60,250 bases of DNA from Rhodocyclaceae bacterium (GTDB taxonomy: Bacteria > Pseudomonadota > Gammaproteobacteria > Burkholderiales > Rhodocyclaceae): assembly GCA_030824275.1 (NCBI GenBank), contig JAVBXY010000006.1, positions 1 to 60,250 on the forward strand. The letters run 5' to 3'. Position numbers and translations under genes: made by a program. The notes under the pieces are model-generated. The model searched no databases. It saw only the letters and a list, made by a program, of their open reading frames with translations, and was not told the DNA's origin. Of the stretch, positions 54,683 through 60,250 are shown piece by piece; the first letter of the stretch is position 1, and each line of letters begins with the position of its first letter.

Positions 54683-56419
54683 ATGGAGACCATCGACCGG
54701 GGTCGTCCCAAGGGGCGCCTGCCCGAGCCCGCCGGCATCGAGGAGCTGGCCGGGCGTTTGCGCTTTTCCTTCGCCACAGGCCATATCTGGCTCGGCGAAG
54801 AGCGCATGATCCTGATGCACAAGGCGGCCTTCGGCAGCTTCCGCAAGGAGCTGGTGGATACCCTTGGCATGGAGCGCGCGCGCGGCGTCCTGACCCGCAT
54901 GGGTTACGCCGCCGGCACCCGCGATGCGGAGCTGGTGCGCACGCTGTATCCCGATTCCTCGGATGGCGACATCCTGCTGCGTGGTCCTCTGCTGCACACC
55001 CTGCAAGGCGTCGCCAAGGTGGAGGCGACCCGTCTTGACGTCGATATCGCCAAGGGCGCCATGCATGCCGACGTGAATTGGCTTGGTTCCTTCGAGGCCA
55101 ACGTGCATCGGGAAATTTTCGGCATCGAACCGGGCTCCTGCTGCTGGATGCAGCTGGGATATGCCTCCGGCTATTGCGCCGGGATCCTGCGCAAATTTGT
55201 ATTGTTCGAAGAGGTCGAATGCGGTCCGGAGCGCTGCCGCATTGTCGGCAAACCGCTGGACGAATGGGATCCTGCGCTGGCCGAGCCGCTGCTGAAATAC
55301 TTCAGCGCCGAGCCCCTGGCCGACCAGTTGCTCGAACTTCAGCATCAGGTGCGCTCCCTGCGCTACTCGATCAACGAAGCCACCGAGCCGGGCGATCTGG
55401 TGGGTGCTTCGCCGGCCTTTCGCGCTGCCTGGGATCTGCTGCGGAAGGCGGCCGGCAGCCAGATCACCGTGCTCCTGCTGGGCGAAACCGGTGTCGGCAA
55501 GGAAATGTTCGCCCGCGCCCTGCACAAGGCCAGCAGCCGGGCCAATGCCCCCTTCGTGGCCGTCAACTGCGGGGCGTTGCCGGAGCAGTTGGTCGAGTCC
55601 GAACTCTTCGGCGTCCAGCAGGGGGCTTACACCGGCGCCCAGCAGTCGCGTCCGGGGCGCTTCGAGCGGGCCAGCGGCGGCACCCTGTTTCTCGACGAGG
55701 TGGCCGAATTGCCGCCGGCGGCGCAGACCAAGTTGTTGCGCGTATTGCAGGAAGGCGAGATCGAGCGGGTGGGCGATACCCATACCCGCCGCGTCGATGT
55801 GCGCGTCGTGGCAGCGACCAACGTTGACCTCGAAGAGGCCGTGCGCCTGGGCCGCTTCCGCAAGGATCTTTACTACCGGCTGAATGTCTTTCCCGTCACC
55901 ATCGCCCCCTTGCGCGAGCGACGGGAAGACATTGCCTTGCTGGTGAACCGCTTCATCGACAAATACGCCAGCCGGGAAAGCAAGCGCATCCTGGGTGTTA
56001 CTGACAAGGCCTTGCGCGCCCTGAAGCGCTATGCCTGGCCGGGCAATGTGCGCGAACTCGAAAACATGGTCGAACGCGGCGTGCTGCTGGCGCAGAACGA
56101 CGGCCTGATCGACGTCGCCAACCTCTTCTCCGGCGCGCCTCCGGCGGAGGAGGTGGATGCGACCACCTGCCCTGACCGGCAGGGCAAGCTGCAATGTGGC
56201 GAGCCGGATGTCATGCAGCGCTTGATTGACAAATTCGTTGATCAATTCGTCGGCCAGCAGATGCGGCTGGAGGATGTCGAAGCTGCCCTGGTGGAAGGTG
56301 TGCTGGCGCGCTGCGACAACAATGTCAGTGCCGCCGCCAAGCGGCTCGGCGTGACGCGCGCGCAACTGCGCTACCGGGTGCGGCAGCGTGATCCGGCCGG
56401 GGCGGCGGACGAGACTTGA
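54683..56419 (+). CDS. dmpR: Sigma-54 activator of phenol hydroxylase, DmpR/XylR type
   Basis: 578 residues. N-terminal effector (XylR_N plus V4R) domain (about 20-205), short linker, AAA+ domain with Walker A GETGVGKE (267-274), the sigma-54 contact loop GAYTGA (314-319) and Walker B GTLFLDEV (333-340), and a C-terminal Fis-type helix-turn-helix (NVSAAAKRLGVTRAQLRYRV). Phenol binding to the N-terminal domain releases the ATPase. The zinc loop is ECGPERC, shorter (C-x4-C) than the C-x7-C known from MopR/DmpR. It is co-directional with both the lower pathway upstream and dmpK downstream. Confidence 0.94.
   Translation: METIDRGRPKGRLPEPAGIEELAGRLRFSFATGHIWLGEERMILMHKAAFGSFRKELVDTLGMERARGVLTRMGYAAGTRDAELVRTLYPDSSDGDILLRGPLLHTLQGVAKVEATRLDVDIAKGAMHADVNWLGSFEANVHREIFGIEPGSCCWMQLGYASGYCAGILRKFVLFEEVECGPERCRIVGKPLDEWDPALAEPLLKYFSAEPLADQLLELQHQVRSLRYSINEATEPGDLVGASPAFRAAWDLLRKAAGSQITVLLLGETGVGKEMFARALHKASSRANAPFVAVNCGALPEQLVESELFGVQQGAYTGAQQSRPGRFERASGGTLFLDEVAELPPAAQTKLLRVLQEGEIERVGDTHTRRVDVRVVAATNVDLEEAVRLGRFRKDLYYRLNVFPVTIAPLRERREDIALLVNRFIDKYASRESKRILGVTDKALRALKRYAWPGNVRELENMVERGVLLAQNDGLIDVANLFSGAPPAEEVDATTCPDRQGKLQCGEPDVMQRLIDKFVDQFVGQQMRLEDVEAALVEGVLARCDNNVSAAAKRLGVTRAQLRYRVRQRDPAGAADET
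56226..56241. promoter_or_regulatory. Candidate DmpR site inside the 3' end of dmpR
   Basis: TTGACAAATTCGTTGA shares GACAAATTCGT with the reverse complement of the palindrome at 56436. The following bases (TTGATCAA at 56238-56245) match the half-site known for DmpR in Pseudomonas. It lies about 310 bp upstream of the sigma-54 promoter, within coding sequence. Confidence 0.45.
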
Positions 56420-56435
56420 CCTACTTGCCAGGTGA

Positions 56436-56451
56436 TGGACGAATTTGTCCA
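56436..56451. promoter_or_regulatory. Candidate DmpR upstream activating site
   Basis: TGGACGAATTTGTCCA is a 16-bp near-perfect palindrome in the only non-coding stretch before dmpK, about 95 bp upstream of the -24 element, a usual distance for sigma-54 activators. Confidence 0.65.
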
Positions 56452-56545
56452 CCTTCTGGTTCGGCTGGATCAAGGCAGCCACTGTCGCTACGGTTCCATG
56501 GCGATCATGAGCAAGACAATCAAGTTAAATCATTGGTTTAGCCTC

Positions 56546-56561
56546 TGGCACTGATCTTGTT
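56546..56561 (+). promoter_or_regulatory. Sigma-54 promoter of the phenol hydroxylase operon
   Basis: TGGCACTGATCTTGTT: GG and the -12 GT (normally GC) are ten bases apart. The AT-rich stretch 56515-56541 just upstream could favour DNA bending. dmpK starts 37 nt downstream. Confidence 0.85.
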
Positions 56562-56597
56562 ATAGCCCTCCTGTCGCAATGTCAGGAGGAGCCATCC

Positions 56598-56846
56598 ATG
56601 AACCAGAAAGACCCGGTCGCCAACCCGCGTCGCTTCGTGCGCGTAACCGGTTGCCGGTCCAAGGATTTCATCGAGTTCGATTTCGCCATCGGCAGTCCGG
56701 ATCTGTTCATCGAACTGATCCTGCCCGAAGCGGCCTTCGCCGAGTTCTGTCGGCACAACGAGGTCGTCCTGTTGCCCTCGGGTGGCGAAACGAAAAGTTC
56801 GGACGGACTCGACTGGCGCTTGCGCGACGCCACGCAGCACTCATAA
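56598..56846 (+). CDS. dmpK: Phenol hydroxylase assembly protein DmpK
   Basis: 82 residues (RRFVRVTGCRSKDFIEFDFAIGSPDLFIELILPEAAFAEFCRHNEV), matching the DmpK/PoxA family. In the family it is needed for insertion of iron into the oxygenase but is not part of the active enzyme. GGAGGAG precedes the ATG. First gene behind the sigma-54 promoter. Confidence 0.92.
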   Translation: MNQKDPVANPRRFVRVTGCRSKDFIEFDFAIGSPDLFIELILPEAAFAEFCRHNEVVLLPSGGETKSSDGLDWRLRDATQHS

Positions 56847-56861
56847 CCAAGGAGGAGACCC

Positions 56862-57845
56862 ATGCAAATCGATTTGCAGACCATAGACATCAAGCCCCTG
56901 CGGCAGACCTTCGATCACCTGGCGCGGCGCTTCGGCGACAAGCCGGCATCGCGCTACCAGGAGGGCACTTACGACATCCAGCAGACCTCGATTTTTCATT
57001 ACCGCCCGACCTGGGAACCGGACCGGGAGATTTTCGACGAGCGGCGCACGGCCATCCGCATGAAGGACTGGTACGACTTCAAAGACCCGCGCCAGTTCTA
57101 CTACGGCACCTACACCATCACCCGCGCCAAGCAGCAGGAATCCGCCGATTCGGCATTTGCCTTCGCCCTCGATGCCGGCCTTGCCGACGAGTTGCCGGCG
57201 GCAGTGAAGAAGTTGGTGATGGAGGTACTGCTGCCCATGCGTCATATGGAATGGGGCGCCAACATGAACAACACCTTCATCTCGGCCTACGGCTACGGCA
57301 CGGCGATCGAGGCGGCCTGCATGTACGCCGCGATGGATCGTCTCGGCATCGCCCAGCAATTGACGCGGATCGGCATGGCCATCGATGGCGAGGTAGCCCT
57401 CGACGCCGCGAAGGAACTCTGGCTCTCCGCGCCGGCCTGGCAAGGCTTGCGCCGCTATGTCGAGGACAGTTTCGTGGTGCACGACTGGTTCGAGCTGTTC
57501 ATCGCCCAGAACCTGGTGCTGGACAGCCTGCTGTATCCCTTCCTCTATCTGCATGTGGAAAAGCGGGCCAGCCGCGAGGGCAGCGCCCTGCCGGGTCTGG
57601 TGACCAAGTTCATGAAGGACTGGGAGGCGGAAACCGGCCGCTGGGTGGATGCGGTGGTCAAGACCGCCGTGGCCGAATCGGCGCACAACAAGGCGCTGAT
57701 CGCGTCCTGGGTGAAAACCTACTCGGCATCTGCCGATGCTGCACTGGAAGCGCTGGCGCAGCCGATCTTCGGTGCCGATACCGCCGCCGTGGTCGACAGC
57801 ATCCGCAGCGACTTTCAGGTTCGCCTACAAAAAGTCGGCCTTTGA
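56862..57845 (+). CDS. dmpL: Phenol hydroxylase beta subunit DmpL
   Basis: 327 residues of the ferritin-like diiron monooxygenase beta type, without a full set of iron ligands. Typical motifs: YDIQQTSIFHYRPTWEPDREIFDERRTAI and DWYDFKDPRQFYYGTYTITRAKQQ. It scaffolds the alpha subunit in the oxygenase dimer. AAGGAGGAG precedes the start. Confidence 0.94.
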   Translation: MQIDLQTIDIKPLRQTFDHLARRFGDKPASRYQEGTYDIQQTSIFHYRPTWEPDREIFDERRTAIRMKDWYDFKDPRQFYYGTYTITRAKQQESADSAFAFALDAGLADELPAAVKKLVMEVLLPMRHMEWGANMNNTFISAYGYGTAIEAACMYAAMDRLGIAQQLTRIGMAIDGEVALDAAKELWLSAPAWQGLRRYVEDSFVVHDWFELFIAQNLVLDSLLYPFLYLHVEKRASREGSALPGLVTKFMKDWEAETGRWVDAVVKTAVAESAHNKALIASWVKTYSASADAALEALAQPIFGADTAAVVDSIRSDFQVRLQKVGL

Positions 57846-57866
57846 TCGCCAGGGAGAAATAACGCT

Positions 57867-58136
57867 ATGTCGACCGTATTTATCGCCTTTCAAGCCACAC
57901 CCGATGCGCGCCCCATCGTCGAGGCCATCCTGGCCGACAACCCCGGCTCCGTCGCCGTGGAGAACCCCGGCATGGTCAAGGTCAATGCCGAGGGACGGCT
58001 GACCATCCATCGCTCCTCGGTCGAGGAACGCATCGGCCGCGCTTTCGATTTGCAGGAACTGCACCTGCATCTGATCACCATCTCGGGGCATCTGGACGAA
58101 GACGACGACCAGTTCACTCTGGCCTGGCGCAATTAA
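57867..58136 (+). CDS. dmpM: Phenol hydroxylase regulatory (effector) protein DmpM
   Basis: 89 residues of the MmoB/DmpM family (VFIAFQATPDARPIVEAILADNPGSVAVENPGMVKVNAEGRLTI). It is cofactor-free and binds the oxygenase near the diiron site to speed turnover. GGAG is 12 nt before the ATG. Confidence 0.94.
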   Translation: MSTVFIAFQATPDARPIVEAILADNPGSVAVENPGMVKVNAEGRLTIHRSSVEERIGRAFDLQELHLHLITISGHLDEDDDQFTLAWRN

Positions 58137-58157
58137 TAAAACCAAGGAGACACGAAC

Positions 58158-59678
58158 ATGGACATGAAAGTAGACAAGAAGCTGTCCCTCAAGGATCGCT
58201 ATCGCCACCAGACCCGGGGCCTTGGCTGGGAGACCACCTATCAGCCGATGGACAAGGTTTTCCCTTACGACAAATATGAAGGCATCAAGATTCACGACTG
58301 GGACCAGTGGGAAGACCCCTTCCGCCTGACCATGGATGCCTACTGGAAATACCAGGCCGAGAAGGAGCGCAAGCTCTACGCCGTGCTCGACGCCTTCAAC
58401 CAGTCGCACGGCCACCTCAACGTCACCGATGCCCGTTACATCAACGCTATCAAGATATTTTTCTCGGCCTTCCCGATGCTCGAATACACGGCGCACCGGG
58501 GCTTCTCCATGGCCGGCCGGCAGTTCCGCGGGGTCGGTACCCGCGTTGCCTGCCAGTTGCAATCCCTGGACGAGATTCGCCACGCCCAGACCCAGATCCA
58601 CACTGCCAGCAACTACAACAAGTACTACAACGGCATGCACGCCTTCACGCATCAACTGGAGCGCATGTGGTACATGTCGGTGCCGAAGTCCTTCTTCGAC
58701 GATGCCATCACCGGCGGCCCCTTCGAATGGATGGTGGCCATCGGCTTCTCCTTCGAATACGTGCTGACCAATCTGGTTTTCGTGCCCTTCATGTCGGGGG
58801 CGGCCTATAACGGCGATCTGGGCACCATGACCTTCGGCTTCTCGGCCCAGTCCGATGAAGCGCGGCACATGACACTGGGCCTTGAATGCATCAAGTTCAT
58901 GCTCGAACAGGACCCGGACAACCTGCCCATCGTCCAGGCCTGGATCGACAAATGGACCTGGCGCGGCACCCGCGTGCTGGCGCTGGTGGCGGCGATGATG
59001 GACTACATGCTGCCCAAGCGCGTGATGAGCTGGAAGGAAGCCTGGGAAATCTACTTCGAGCAGAACGGCGGCGCCCTGTTCAAGGATCTGGAGCGTTACG
59101 GCATCAAGGTGCCGGATTGCGTCGCCCAGGCCACGGTGGAGAAGGAGCACATCTCCCATCAGCTCTGGGCCGCCATGTACCAGTGGAATTTCGGCACCGC
59201 CTTCCACACCTGGATTCCCTCGCCGGAAGAACTCGACTGGCTCTCGGCCAAGTATCCGAACAGCTTCGACAAATACTACCGGCCACGCTGGGAGCTTTGG
59301 GCGCAGATGGAAAAGGAAGGCAAGCGCCATCTCAATACGGGTCTCGCCCAGCTCTGCCAGGTCTGCCAGTACCCGATGATCTTCACCGAGCCGGACGATC
59401 CGGGCAAGCTATGCCATCGGGAAGTCGATTACAAGCAGGAGAAATATCACTTCTGCTCCGACCACTGCCAGCACATCTTCGAGCGCGAGCCGGAAAAGTA
59501 CGTCCAGGCCTGGTTGCCCATGCCCCAGTTCTACCAGGGCAATTGCGGCGGCGGCGGGGTCGAGGAGTTCTTCAAGTGGGTGCATCTGGTGCCCGGCCAG
59601 GACAACATGGATTTTGAAGGCTCCCAGGACCAGCAGAACTTCGCCCGCTGGAAGGGCATGGCCACCTCCAACCAATAA
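58158..59678 (+). CDS. dmpN: Phenol hydroxylase alpha (catalytic diiron) subunit DmpN
   Basis: 506 residues. Diiron ligands are all visible: E109, E139 and H142 (DEIRH), E200, E234 and H237 (DEARH). A C-terminal YHS-type metal domain follows (CQVCQYPMIF ... FCSDHCQHIFEREPEKY). It hydroxylates phenol to catechol with electrons from DmpP. AAGGAG precedes the start. Length and motifs are normal for the family. Confidence 0.96.
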   Translation: MDMKVDKKLSLKDRYRHQTRGLGWETTYQPMDKVFPYDKYEGIKIHDWDQWEDPFRLTMDAYWKYQAEKERKLYAVLDAFNQSHGHLNVTDARYINAIKIFFSAFPMLEYTAHRGFSMAGRQFRGVGTRVACQLQSLDEIRHAQTQIHTASNYNKYYNGMHAFTHQLERMWYMSVPKSFFDDAITGGPFEWMVAIGFSFEYVLTNLVFVPFMSGAAYNGDLGTMTFGFSAQSDEARHMTLGLECIKFMLEQDPDNLPIVQAWIDKWTWRGTRVLALVAAMMDYMLPKRVMSWKEAWEIYFEQNGGALFKDLERYGIKVPDCVAQATVEKEHISHQLWAAMYQWNFGTAFHTWIPSPEELDWLSAKYPNSFDKYYRPRWELWAQMEKEGKRHLNTGLAQLCQVCQYPMIFTEPDDPGKLCHREVDYKQEKYHFCSDHCQHIFEREPEKYVQAWLPMPQFYQGNCGGGGVEEFFKWVHLVPGQDNMDFEGSQDQQNFARWKGMATSNQ

Positions 59679-59689
59679 GGAATAGCGAA

Positions 59690-60049
59690 ATGTCCGTCAC
59701 AGCAATCAAGGAATACGTCGGCGTGCCGCTGGATGTGGTCGCCAATTTTCACGGCAATCAACTGCTTTACGTGGCCTGGGATCGTCACCTGATGTATGCC
59801 GCACCGGGCATTTTCGGTGCCGCGCCGGGGATGAAGTTCGGCGACTTCGTGGCCCAGACGCTGGCCCCGATTTACCAGGGCCATCCCGACGCCGCGCAGA
59901 TCGACTGGAGCAAGACCGAGTGGGAAAAGGGCGACAAGCCCTGGACGCCGGACTTTGCGCGTACGGTGGCAGAGAACGGCCTGGTGCACAAGGAGTTTCT
60001 GCGCTTCCGCACGCCTGGTTTGAATGGCTACATGGGAGCTGGCATCTAG
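59690..60049 (+). CDS. dmpO: Phenol hydroxylase gamma subunit DmpO
   Basis: 119 residues (VTAIKEYVGVPLDVVANFHGNQLLYVAWDRHLMYAAPGIFG; ending LRFRTPGLNGYMGAGI), the small structural subunit of the oxygenase. It starts 11 nt after dmpN with AAGGA upstream. A 76-bp gap with a repeat hairpin follows, unusual within this operon. Confidence 0.93.
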   Translation: MSVTAIKEYVGVPLDVVANFHGNQLLYVAWDRHLMYAAPGIFGAAPGMKFGDFVAQTLAPIYQGHPDAAQIDWSKTEWEKGDKPWTPDFARTVAENGLVHKEFLRFRTPGLNGYMGAGI

Positions 60050-60066
60050 CGACCGACGCTTGTTCA

Positions 60067-60112
60067 GGCGCTGGCGGTCGGCGAAATCGCCGTATCGCCA
60101 GCGCCGACTTTT
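60067..60112 (+). repeat. Copy 10 of the dispersed 25-bp repeat, within a large hairpin between dmpO and dmpP
   Basis: The repeat proper is 60088-60112 (CGCCGTATC plus the perfect core). GGCGCTGGCG (60067-60076) pairs with CGCCAGCGCC (60096-60105), and CGGCG (60079-60083) pairs with CGCCG (60088-60092) inside it, giving a 15-bp interrupted hairpin. Four Ts follow close by, so it could act as a partial terminator or an RNA-stability element before dmpP. Confidence 0.85.
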
Positions 60113-60125
60113 GATGCGAACGAAC

Positions 60126-60250
60126 ATGACATATCAACTGACCATCGAACCGCTGGGCCAGGTCATCGAGGTGGAAGATGGCCAGACCATCCTCGACGCC
60201 TCCCTGCGCCACGGCATCTACCTGCCGCACGCCTGCTGCCATGGCCTGTG
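60126..60250 (+). CDS. dmpP: Phenol hydroxylase reductase DmpP (3' end outside window)
   Basis: The visible 41 residues (MTYQLTIEPLGQVIEVEDGQ, then TILDASLRHGIYLPHACCHGL) are the plant-type ferredoxin start of DmpP, ending just at the first cluster cysteines. The full protein would also carry FAD and NAD(P)H domains and pass electrons to DmpN. The start is set by position after dmpO and by family length; no strong ribosome site is seen. Confidence 0.9.
   Translation, partial: MTYQLTIEPLGQVIEVEDGQTILDASLRHGIYLPHACCHGL

Noticed and set aside
57828..57842. AAAAAGTCGGCC at the end of dmpL as another repeat copy
   Set aside because: Only 11 bases match, and the conserved GCTGGC part is absent; it encodes the normal dmpL C-terminus.

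Overview
This window looks like a chromosomal segment of a GC-rich betaproteobacterium, most likely of the Rhodocyclales type. The protein families point that way: betaproteobacterial flagellin/FliD/FliS/FliT, a multicomponent phenol hydroxylase with a DmpR-type activator, and an assimilatory nitrate operon under sigma-54. The evidence is protein resemblance and gene content; no rRNA or tRNA gene is present. No insertion sequence, integrase, phage gene or CRISPR array was seen.

Layout. 1-5.7 kb: the 3' part of a giant secreted protein built of about 195 octapeptide repeats, ending in EF-hand-like calcium loops. 5.8-7.5 kb: rdgC and an M48 protease. 7.5-16.2 kb: a flagellar block on the minus strand (ycgR, fhlB-like, fliK-like, fliT, fliS, fliD, flaG and two flagellins, one behind a sigma-28 and one behind a sigma-54 promoter). 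16.4-31 kb: housekeeping and small accessory genes (MFS transporter, DUF4258/DUF2283 pair, greB, ctaA, moaC, BepA-like protease, a MoxR/VWA pair, GIY-YIG, two DUF2239 paralogues, chemoreceptor, YgjP-like protease, dbpA). 31-36 kb: a diguanylate cyclase and a large hybrid histidine kinase. 36-45.5 kb: nitrate assimilation (nasT, nrtABC, nirBD, nasA). 45.5-47.3 kb: SRPBCC protein, HigBA-like toxin-antitoxin, transglycosylase-like protein. 47.3-60.25 kb: phenol catabolism, with a LysR regulator, the meta-cleavage lower pathway (dmpB C E H I F G), dmpR and the phenol hydroxylase genes dmpKLMNO, with dmpP cut by the window end.

How the genes work together. Phenol is hydroxylated to catechol by DmpKLMNOP. 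Catechol is cleaved by DmpB and carried through DmpC, DmpI, DmpH, DmpE, DmpG and DmpF to pyruvate and acetyl-CoA. The lower pathway has its own LysR-type control region (a perfect ATAC-N7-GTAT box centred near -65). The hydroxylase has a sigma-54 promoter preceded by candidate DmpR sites. Nitrate is imported by NrtABC and reduced by NasA and NirBD. This operon has a sigma-54 promoter followed by a leader with two A1/G4 hexaloop hairpins and a terminator that overlaps the second hairpin, the layout expected for antitermination by the adjacent NasT.

The most unusual signals are: (1) a dispersed repeat of about 25 bp with core GCCAGCGCCGACTTTT, found ten times in 60 kb, four of them inside unrelated genes in the same reading frame so that each protein carries the peptide AV[PS]PAPT[FS]; (2) the octapeptide-repeat giant protein; (3) the complete ANTAR leader; (4) divergent DUF2239 paralogues with shared operator-like half-sites.
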